DNA from: an uncultured Caldimicrobium sp.
GTDB taxonomy: Bacteria > Desulfobacterota > Thermodesulfobacteria > Thermodesulfobacteriales > Thermodesulfobacteriaceae
Direction: 5' to 3'
Assembly: GCA_938091475.1 (NCBI GenBank)
Contig: CALLJI010000227.1
Location: 1-5,251 of the forward strand
Length of the DNA stretch: 5,251 bases
This document shows, one piece after another, positions 1 through 5,251 of the stretch. Under the pieces are notes generated by a model that worked only from the letters and a program-made list of their open reading frames with translations, was not told the origin of the DNA and did no database searches. Every line of letters starts with the position of its first letter. The first letter of the stretch is position 1. Made by a program: the position numbers and the translations under genes.

Positions 1-125
1 CTCTCGATCTTTCTATTCCCAGCTATGAAGAGCACCTCATCTCCTTGGCTAAGTATTTCCTCAGCTAAGGCAATCCCTGGCATTAAGTGCCCTCCTGTGC
101 CACCTGCTACCACAAGCCACCTCAA
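1..125 (-). CDS. murG: MurG, UDP-GlcNAc:lipid I GlcNAc transferase (N-terminal fragment, runs off the left edge)
   Basis: Only the first 41 codons are inside the window. They begin MRWLVVAGGTGGHLMPGIAL, the glycine-rich GGTGGH loop near the N-terminus of MurG (GT28 family, usually about 355 residues), followed by a helix and a second strand (VLFIAGN) of the first Rossmann-like domain. MurG is a peripheral inner-membrane enzyme that transfers GlcNAc from UDP-GlcNAc to lipid I, making lipid II. The start is taken as TTG at 125-123: AAGGAG lies 8 bases upstream, no ATG or GTG occurs in frame close upstream, and the next ATG falls after the GGTGGH loop. A GTG at codon 5 is possible but poorly spaced from the ribosome binding site. 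The start overlaps the murD stop by 4 bases (TTGA), which suggests coupled translation. In the classical dcw order ftsW would sit between murD and murG; here it does not. The family call rests on the N-terminal signature and context only. Confidence 0.93.
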   Translation of the reverse strand, partial: MRWLVVAGGTGGHLMPGIALAEEILSQGDEVLFIAGNRKIE

Positions 126-1522
126 TGGTAAATCTCCTTCATTGGATTTTCTTTTAAATACTTAGGGGCATATTCTCTTACCAGTTCCTTAAAGACTTCA
201 CCCCGTTCCTGATAATCCCGAAACTGATCAAAACTTGAGCAGGCTGGGGAGAGAAGTACTATATCTCCTGGCTTAGCTACTTGAAAAGAAATGGCCAAAG
301 CTTGCACCAAATCCTCAGCTAAATAGGTTTCCACATAACCAGAAAGCTCTTCTTTCATTATAAACCTTGCCTCACCCATTAGAATTAGAACCCTCACCTT
401 CTCTTGAATAAGAGGAATAAGAGGGGCATAGGAGGCACCCTTGTGTCTTCCACCCAAGATAAGAATAAGAGAGCCCGGTATACCCCTTAATGCCTGTAAG
501 GTAGCATCCACATTCGTTGCCTTGGAATCGTTAATAAAGGTAACCCCTCCAAAGCTACCCACATACTCTAATCTGTGAGAAAATCCCTTAAATTCCTCAA
601 TTAACTTTATACAGGCCTCTCTACTTGCACCCATAAGTCTTCCAGTAAGCAAAGCACTGAGCAAATTCATACGATTGTGCCATCCCAGTAATTTAAACTT
701 TGAAAGACTATATCTCTCTTCCTCATCTAAGTTTAATACAATTTCACTTGCCTCTTCCTCTAAATACGCCTTAGCCTCCTTAAACTTCTTCTCAGAGAAG
801 AAATACCTTTTTGCCTTTATAAGAGAGCGATATTTCTCATAAAAGGGTTCTCCTAAAGGTAAAAGTGCATAGTCTCTTTCACTCTGATTTTCAAAGATCC
901 TATACTTAAAATACGCATATTCCTCTAAGGATGTATATCTTTCCAAATGGTCTGGAGTAATATTTAAGAGCAGAGCTAATTTAGAGGAAAATTTTTTTAT
1001 GGTTTCAAGTTGGAAACTTGACACTTCCAGAACGATTCTATCTACCCTCTCAAAGGAAAGCACTAATTCAGAGAGAGGTATACCATAATTTGCCCCAGTG
1101 AAGACTTTGTAGCCCGAATATTTAAAAAGCTCAGAAATCATAGCAGTCGTGGTAGTTTTTCCATTTGTACCAGTGAGACTTACCATTATTTCCTTTGCCT
1201 CAGGACCTAAACACTGATAAGCCAGTTCAAGTTCTCCTATTACAGGTATGCCCTTTTTTAAAGCAGGTAAATAGACCTCTTGCGGAACACCAGGGCTAAC
1301 CACAATCAAATCAGCTTTTTCCAAAGTTTCCTTCCTATGCCCTCCTGTTTCAAAGACAACCCCCGTAACTTCCATAGAGGAGAGATAGGCTGGCGGGAGC
1401 TCTTCCCTTTTTCTACTCTCAGAAACTATAACCTGAGCACCTTTAACAAGGAGTAGCCGTGCAGCAGCTTGGCCACTTTTCCCAAAACCTATCACTACCA
1501 CTTTTTTATTTCTTAATTCCAT
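122..1522 (-). CDS. murD: MurD, UDP-MurNAc-L-alanine:D-glutamate ligase
   Basis: Cytoplasmic ATP-dependent ligase that adds D-Glu to UDP-MurNAc-L-Ala. The product is 466 residues (E. coli MurD has 438). An N-terminal Rossmann-like UDP-binding domain (VVVIGFGKSG, 8-17) is followed by the central ATPase domain with P-loop TGTNGKTTTT (117-126, Lys122), EVSSFQLE (166-173, Glu166), NITPDHLERY (187-196) and FKYRIFEN with Lys206 at the position of the carbamylated lysine. GWHNRMN (280-286) leads to the C-terminal domain, with INDSKATN (330-337) and LLSPACSSFDQF (423-434), the motif that distinguishes MurD from its paralogues. All key residues are present. I chose the ATG at 1522-1520: it starts MELRNKK just before the first Rossmann strand and lies 2 bases after the mraY stop. 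A GTG at 1612-1610 in the same frame would add 30 residues lying wholly over the end of mraY, with no counterpart in MurD. The few extra residues over E. coli include a charged C-terminal tail. Confidence 0.98.
   Translation of the reverse strand: MELRNKKVVVIGFGKSGQAAARLLLVKGAQVIVSESRKREELPPAYLSSMEVTGVVFETGGHRKETLEKADLIVVSPGVPQEVYLPALKKGIPVIGELELAYQCLGPEAKEIMVSLTGTNGKTTTTAMISELFKYSGYKVFTGANYGIPLSELVLSFERVDRIVLEVSSFQLETIKKFSSKLALLLNITPDHLERYTSLEEYAYFKYRIFENQSERDYALLPLGEPFYEKYRSLIKAKRYFFSEKKFKEAKAYLEEEASEIVLNLDEEERYSLSKFKLLGWHNRMNLLSALLTGRLMGASREACIKLIEEFKGFSHRLEYVGSFGGVTFINDSKATNVDATLQALRGIPGSLILILGGRHKGASYAPLIPLIQEKVRVLILMGEARFIMKEELSGYVETYLAEDLVQALAISFQVAKPGDIVLLSPACSSFDQFRDYQERGEVFKELVREYAPKYLKENPMKEIYH
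134..139 (-). promoter_or_regulatory. Ribosome binding site of murG
   Basis: AAGGAG on the minus strand lies inside the 3' end of murD, 8 bases before the TTG at 125-123. Its good match and spacing decide in favour of the unusual TTG start for murG. Confidence 0.75.
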
Positions 1523-1530
1523 CTCTACCT
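1523..1530 (-). promoter_or_regulatory. Weak ribosome binding site of murD, overlapping the mraY stop
   Basis: AGGTAGAG directly precedes the murD ATG on the minus strand. AGGT is a partial Shine-Dalgarno match with a short 4-base spacer, and it includes the last Arg codon and TAG stop of mraY. The weak match suggests murD depends on ribosomes finishing mraY. That dependence is inferred. Confidence 0.4.
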
Positions 1531-2604
1531 GATCTTCAAAGTACTTAAAGCTAATAATCCACAAAGCACTGAAATAATCCAAAATCTTACTACTACTTTG
1601 TTTTCCTTCCACCCTAAAAGCTCAAAATGATGGTGTAGAGGTGCCATTTTAAAGATTCTTTTTCCACCAGTCATCTTGAAATAGCCAACCTGAAGAATCA
1701 CAGATAATGCCTCTAATACAAATATGGCTCCAGCCAAAACCAGTAAGAATTCTTGCTTAACCATAATGGAGACAGCCCCAAGAGCACCCCCGAGCGAGAG
1801 AGAACCTACATCTCCCATAAAGATCTCAGCTGGATAGGAGTTATACCATAAAAATCCAAGCACAGCTCCCCCAAGGATGGCACAAAAAATGGCAAGTTCC
1901 CCTGCATAGGGTATATAAGGGATAAATAGATATTGAGCAAATTTAATATGTCCAGAAACATAGGCAAGCACCGTATAAACTCCAGCTACCACTGCTACTG
2001 GCACTGCAGCCAAACCATCTAACCCATCGGTGAGATTTACAGCATTGGAAGATCCCATAAGCACTATAGCTGAAAAAACTAAATAAAAAATCCCTAAATC
2101 AAGCATAACCTTCTTGAAAAAAGGTAGATTTAAAGTAGAGCTAAAATTGAAAGCTTGAAAAAGACAAACATAAAAAATAACTACTATGATGAGCTGGAAA
2201 AAAAGTTTTTCCCTTGCCCTTAAGCCTAAGTTCTTACCTCTTCTCAGCTTCAGATAATCATCTAAAAACCCTACAAAACCAAAACTAAGCAAGGCAAAAA
2301 GGGAGAGCCATACAAAGGGATTTGTCAAATTACACCATAGGAGCACAGACACAGTCACCGCAAGGAGAATAATCACTCCACCCATAGTAGGAGTACCCTT
2401 TTTTCTTTGGTGGTGCATAGGACCCTCTTCTCTTATGACCTGCCCAAATTGTTTTATTTGCATAAAACGAATAAAAAGGGGCATCAAAAAAAACACTAAT
2501 AAAAAGGCCGTCAAAGAGCCATAAATCATCCTAAAGGTTATATATTTAAAGATGTTGAAAAAGGAAATCCACTCACTTAAGGGATATAAGAGATGGTAAA
2601 ACAA
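1525..2604 (-). CDS. mraY: MraY, phospho-MurNAc-pentapeptide translocase (lipid I synthase)
   Basis: Polytopic inner-membrane enzyme that transfers phospho-MurNAc-pentapeptide from UDP to undecaprenyl phosphate, forming lipid I. At 359 residues it matches E. coli MraY (360). Hydrophobic segments fit the family's ten membrane helices, for example about 25-47, 75-92, 97-114, 134-152, 172-186, 199-216, 236-254, 284-305 and 338-356. Conserved cytoplasmic motifs are all there: FGQV (53-56), GTPTMGG (70-76), the Asp pair D115-D116 in GFLDDYLK, NAVNLTDGLDGLA (187-199), the loop Asp D265 in FMGDVGS, and the histidine motif PLHHHFE (322-328). These include the Mg2+ and catalytic aspartates known for the family. 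The start is TTG at 2604-2602, immediately after the murF TAA in the same frame. The N-terminal stretch FNIFKYITFR (16-25) lines up with FNVFSYLTFR of E. coli MraY at the same distance from the start, so no later start is likely. The stop lies 2 bases before the murD start. Confidence 0.98.
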   Translation of the reverse strand: MFYHLLYPLSEWISFFNIFKYITFRMIYGSLTAFLLVFFLMPLFIRFMQIKQFGQVIREEGPMHHQRKKGTPTMGGVIILLAVTVSVLLWCNLTNPFVWLSLFALLSFGFVGFLDDYLKLRRGKNLGLRAREKLFFQLIIVVIFYVCLFQAFNFSSTLNLPFFKKVMLDLGIFYLVFSAIVLMGSSNAVNLTDGLDGLAAVPVAVVAGVYTVLAYVSGHIKFAQYLFIPYIPYAGELAIFCAILGGAVLGFLWYNSYPAEIFMGDVGSLSLGGALGAVSIMVKQEFLLVLAGAIFVLEALSVILQVGYFKMTGGKRIFKMAPLHHHFELLGWKENKVVVRFWIISVLCGLLALSTLKIR

Positions 2605-4002
2605 TTAATTTCCCTCCTCCAGTAATTTTTCTACAATTCTTTCCATCCTTAAGGCTCGGGAACCCTTAACTAATACTATAGCTTTACTCTCCTCTAAAAA
2701 CCCCTTTTCTAAGAAGTGCTCAACACTTTCATAGGTTGTATAGGGCTTACCTGATGCTTTAAAACCCTGGGCATAAAACTCAGCCATCTCACCGATAAAA
2801 ATGGCTTTATCCACTCTTTCTCCAGCTAACTCACCTATACTTCTATGAAAGTCCTTAGCAGCACTCCCAAGCTCCTTCATATCCCCTAAGATAGCAATTT
2901 TAGGGCCAAAACTTAAAGGCTGTTCACTTAACCAGATTAGAGCCTTTTCCATCGAGCCTGGATTAGCATTATAGCTATCATCTATGACATAAAGCTCACC
3001 CCTTTGAAAAAGCTTACTCCTTGTGAGGGGCTTTATGTCCTTGGGTAGGTTCTCTAAAATTCTCCCTATAGGAACCCCAGTGGCTAAAACTACACTTATA
3101 GCCCCAAGTAGATTCATTAAATTATGCTCCCCTGCGCACCCAATCTCAAAATTGTACTTTTTTCCTCTATACTCTATTTCAACCCAGGTCTTATCCTCTT
3201 TTACTTCACTTTTCACTAATCTAAGATCTGCACCCTCCTCCTTTCCATAACTAAATTTATGAGGGTGGGATAGGGCCTCAGCCTTCTCTCTTAAATGAGC
3301 CTGATCATAGAAATAGATTAACACCCCTTCCCTTTCAGTGCCCAAAAAGAGAGAGAGCTTTTCCCTTAAGACCCCTTCCAAAGAGGAGAGCCCCTCTAAA
3401 TGAGCTGGATATACGCAAGTTATAAGGGAAATTTTAGGAGCACATATCTCTGCAAGTCTTTCAATTTCTCCTGGAAGGCTTGTGCCAAGCTCTAAAACAA
3501 TCCAATCAGGTTTCTCTTTAATCTTTAATAAAGTCAAGGGGACTCCTATGAGATTATTATAGTTTCCTTCATTTTTGGCTACTTGATAGAATTTGGAGAG
3601 TATTTTATGAGTAAGTTCCTTAGTAGTGGTCTTCCCGCAAGAGCCAGTAATAGCGATAATTTGAAAGCCTCTCTTTTCTCTATAGGCTTTAGCCAAATCT
3701 CCCAGTGCTCTTAGTGTATCTTTAACCAAGATAAGGGAAATGGTCTTAGGAAATTCCTCCAATTTTATCTCTTTGGGGAGATACTCTAAAATAAGACCCT
3801 TTGCCCCGCGATTTATGGCTTCTCTCCAAAAATGATGGCCATCAAAATTTTTACCCTTCAAAGCCCAAAAGAGATATCCTGGCTCAAAAATACGGGTGTC
3901 AGTGCAAATCCCCTTGAAGGTTATTCCCATATCTCCATTTACTAAAATCCCATCTACTGCTTTGATAATCTCCTCAGTAGAAAACCGATTCGGAATAAGC
4001 AT
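2605..4002 (-). CDS. murF: MurF, UDP-MurNAc-tripeptide:D-alanyl-D-alanine ligase
   Basis: Cytoplasmic ATP-dependent ligase that adds D-Ala-D-Ala to the UDP-MurNAc-tripeptide, giving the pentapeptide substrate of MraY. It has 465 residues (E. coli 452). The N-terminal substrate-binding domain carries CTDTR (33-37) and LFWALKG (44-50). The ATPase domain has P-loop TGSCGKTTTKE (119-129, Lys124), NEGNYNNLIGVP (144-155), VLELGTS (169-175) and AHLEG (200-204), with Lys215 where the carbamylated lysine is expected. The C-terminal domain has GEHNLMN (291-297), IDDSYNANPGSM (340-351), the MurF hallmark, ILGDMKELG (371-379) and LVKGSRALRME (444-454). The central domain departs from the usual pattern: ITCVYPAHLE where an Asn is normal in place of Cys196, and REKLSLF where AKxEI is normal. 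The ATG at 4002-4000 is the earliest possible start because an in-frame TAA lies at 4020-4018. The gene overlaps the end of murE by 29 bases and stops directly before mraY. Confidence 0.98.
   Translation of the reverse strand: MLIPNRFSTEEIIKAVDGILVNGDMGITFKGICTDTRIFEPGYLFWALKGKNFDGHHFWREAINRGAKGLILEYLPKEIKLEEFPKTISLILVKDTLRALGDLAKAYREKRGFQIIAITGSCGKTTTKELTHKILSKFYQVAKNEGNYNNLIGVPLTLLKIKEKPDWIVLELGTSLPGEIERLAEICAPKISLITCVYPAHLEGLSSLEGVLREKLSLFLGTEREGVLIYFYDQAHLREKAEALSHPHKFSYGKEEGADLRLVKSEVKEDKTWVEIEYRGKKYNFEIGCAGEHNLMNLLGAISVVLATGVPIGRILENLPKDIKPLTRSKLFQRGELYVIDDSYNANPGSMEKALIWLSEQPLSFGPKIAILGDMKELGSAAKDFHRSIGELAGERVDKAIFIGEMAEFYAQGFKASGKPYTTYESVEHFLEKGFLEESKAIVLVKGSRALRMERIVEKLLEEGN
2613..2618 (-). 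promoter_or_regulatory. Strong ribosome binding site of mraY
   Basis: A full AGGAGG, within the longer purine run GGAGGAGGG, sits on the minus strand 8 bases before the mraY TTG and inside the last codons of murF (Glu-Glu-Gly-Asn). It is the best Shine-Dalgarno match in the window and may offset the weak TTG start codon. Confidence 0.8.
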
Positions 4003-5251
4003 CTTCTCCCCACATCTTTAAAATCTTCTTAATTTCCTCTCTGTCTGAGAAGGGATATCTCTTTCCGGCAATCTCTTGATAATCTTCGTGACCCTTCCCA
4101 GCAACTAAAAGGAGATCCCCCTCTTTTAACTCTTTTATAGCAAACTCTAAGGCTTCTCTTCTGTCTGGAATAGAATAAGTGGGTTTATGGCTATTTAGGC
4201 CTTGTTTTATTTCTGCGATGATCTTTTCGGGCTCTTCAAAACGAGGATTGTCTGAGGTAAGGATAATTACATCAGAGAGGGCACTGGCTACTTTACCCAT
4301 AAGAGGTCTTTTCCCTGGATCCCTATTTCCACCACATCCAAAGAGCACAATAAGTCTGCCCTTCTTAAGGGGAGTTAAGCTCTTTAGGGCAAATTCTAAA
4401 GCCTCAGGGGTATGAGCATAGTCCACAAAGATTAAAGCTGACCCTTTTCTGCCACAAAGTTCAAGCCTCCCTGGTGGATTACTAAGTTCCCTTAATACTG
4501 GCAATATTTCTTTTATAGTGAACCCAAGAGCTTTTGCACAACCAAATAGAGTTGCCACATTTCTTGCCTGATAATCGCCAAATAGATTTGTCTCCACTAC
4601 ATACTTGCCCTCAGGAGTTTCAACTGAAAGTACCAACCCTGGATATCTCCCAAGAATTTCAACCCTTATCTCGCCATCATTAACCCTGATCAACTGGCTC
4701 TCTTCTAAAACTTTTTCCAAGATTAACTCTCTTACCAAAATTTGCCCATACTCACTCTCCATAGATATTACAGCCCGAGCTCCCTTTTTTAAATAATGGG
4801 TAAAAAGCTTTTTCTTGGCTTTATAATAACTTTCCATATCTTTATGATAATCCAAATGATCCCTGGAGAGATTAGTAAATCCTGAAAGATCAAATTTTAG
4901 GGGATAAATTCTATCCTGCTTGAGGGCATGAGAAGAGATCTCCATAACTACATAACTTAGTCCTCGCTCTTTAGCCTTTTTAAGGAGGGGAGCCAAGTCA
5001 AAAATAGAAGGAGTCGTTTCCTTTGCAGGAGTGATTTCCTCAAGATCATAATAGAGGGTTCCTATATAGCCAGTTTTAAGATGAAGTTTTCTTAAAAGGG
5101 TAGTTAAAAAAAAACTGGTTGAGGATTTTCCGTTTGTGCCTGTAATACCAATTAAATGTAAAGATTGTTCAGGTCTCTCATAAAAGTTTAAAACTATTTC
5201 TCCCATTATTTTTTTTAGATTTTTCACTCTGATTTGAGCTACTGGAAGAGA
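3974..5251 (-). CDS. murE: MurE, UDP-MurNAc-L-Ala-D-Glu:meso-diaminopimelate ligase (N-terminal domain cut off by the right edge)
   Basis: Cytoplasmic ATP-dependent ligase that adds the third peptide residue to UDP-MurNAc-L-Ala-D-Glu. 425 residues are visible (E. coli MurE has 495), numbered here from the window edge. The reading frame stays open to base 5251, so the GTG at 5227-5225 is almost certainly an internal Val codon. The missing part is roughly the first 70-80 residues, most of the N-terminal UDP-binding domain. Visible motifs are P-loop TGTNGKSST (37-45, Lys42), TTP (79-81), MEISSHAL (103-110), TNLSRDHLDYH (126-136), Lys146 at the carbamylated position, PPGRLE (259-264), VDYAHTP (276-282), FGCGGNRDPGKRPLMG (304-319), DNPR (334-337) and GKGHEDYQ (385-392). 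DNPR is the signature of meso-DAP-adding enzymes; lysine-adding ones differ there. The residues corresponding to the DAP contacts of E. coli MurE (Asn and Arg of DNPR, Gly and Glu of GKGHE) are present. The last 29 bases overlap murF. Confidence 0.97.
   Translation of the reverse strand, partial: SLPVAQIRVKNLKKIMGEIVLNFYERPEQSLHLIGITGTNGKSSTSFFLTTLLRKLHLKTGYIGTLYYDLEEITPAKETTPSIFDLAPLLKKAKERGLSYVVMEISSHALKQDRIYPLKFDLSGFTNLSRDHLDYHKDMESYYKAKKKLFTHYLKKGARAVISMESEYGQILVRELILEKVLEESQLIRVNDGEIRVEILGRYPGLVLSVETPEGKYVVETNLFGDYQARNVATLFGCAKALGFTIKEILPVLRELSNPPGRLELCGRKGSALIFVDYAHTPEALEFALKSLTPLKKGRLIVLFGCGGNRDPGKRPLMGKVASALSDVIILTSDNPRFEEPEKIIAEIKQGLNSHKPTYSIPDRREALEFAIKELKEGDLLLVAGKGHEDYQEIAGKRYPFSDREEIKKILKMWGEDAYSESVFY
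4006..4011 (-). promoter_or_regulatory. Ribosome binding site of murF, closely spaced
   Basis: GGGGAG on the minus strand lies within the murE coding sequence, only 3 bases before the murF ATG. The spacing is shorter than ideal, but no other start is available, because a stop lies 5 codons upstream in the murF frame. The 29-base overlap with murE suggests re-initiation or coupling. Confidence 0.5.

Noticed and set aside
407..424. Perfect 9-base tandem duplication AATAAGAGG x2
   Set aside because: It encodes Pro-Leu-Ile twice in a loop of MurD (PLIPLIQE), keeps the frame, and two copies are too few to call a repeat array.
1005..1021. Inverted repeat TCAAGTT, 3-base loop, AACTTGA
   Set aside because: The 7-base stem falls inside codons for the conserved SSFQLET segment of MurD, has no T-run, and is explained by the protein sequence; chance is the simplest reading.
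1523..1612. A 30-residue N-terminal extension of MurD starting at the GTG at 1612-1610
   Set aside because: It lies wholly over the C-terminal codons of mraY, has no counterpart in MurD, and the ATG at 1522 sits just before the Rossmann strand.
3023..3250. Plus-strand open frame of 75 codons
   Set aside because: It lies antisense within murF, whose conserved motifs leave no doubt about the coding strand; the translation resembles no protein I know.
4179..4415. Plus-strand open frame of 78 codons
   Set aside because: It is antisense to the conserved C-terminal domain of MurE (DNPR and GCGGNRD region) and is a shadow of that coding sequence.
4605..4796. Plus-strand open frame of 63 codons
   Set aside because: It is antisense to the middle of murE, with no sign of its own coding function.

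Overview
The window is a compact stretch of a bacterial dcw (division and cell wall) cluster, read entirely from the minus strand. In transcription order it holds murE (5' end cut off by the right edge), murF, mraY, murD and murG (only its first 41 codons lie inside the left edge). These genes encode consecutive steps of peptidoglycan precursor synthesis. MurD adds D-Glu to UDP-MurNAc-L-Ala. MurE adds the third residue, meso-diaminopimelate judging by its DNPR motif. MurF adds D-Ala-D-Ala. MraY moves the phospho-MurNAc-pentapeptide onto undecaprenyl phosphate to give lipid I, and MurG adds GlcNAc to give lipid II.

Packing is extreme and no stretch is non-coding. murE and murF overlap by 29 bases, the mraY start codon directly follows the murF stop, murD starts 2 bases after the mraY stop, and murG overlaps murD by 4 bases. 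This implies one polycistronic message with coupled translation. No promoter, terminator, RNA gene, mobile element, repeat array or CRISPR is visible. mraY and murG both start with TTG, each behind a good Shine-Dalgarno sequence.

The organism is a bacterium with a meso-DAP-type wall. The DNA looks moderately AT-rich, and the proteins are rich in Lys and Glu, which suits a thermophile. The 'ETGGH' stretch and general style of MurD resemble deltaproteobacterial or Thermodesulfobacteria-like sequences; this placement is an impression from memory and low confidence. The most notable point of layout is that ftsW, which lies between murD and murG in the classical cluster, is absent there. MurF also has some unusual residues in its central domain. 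Otherwise this is an ordinary core-genome region, and I see no undescribed system in it.
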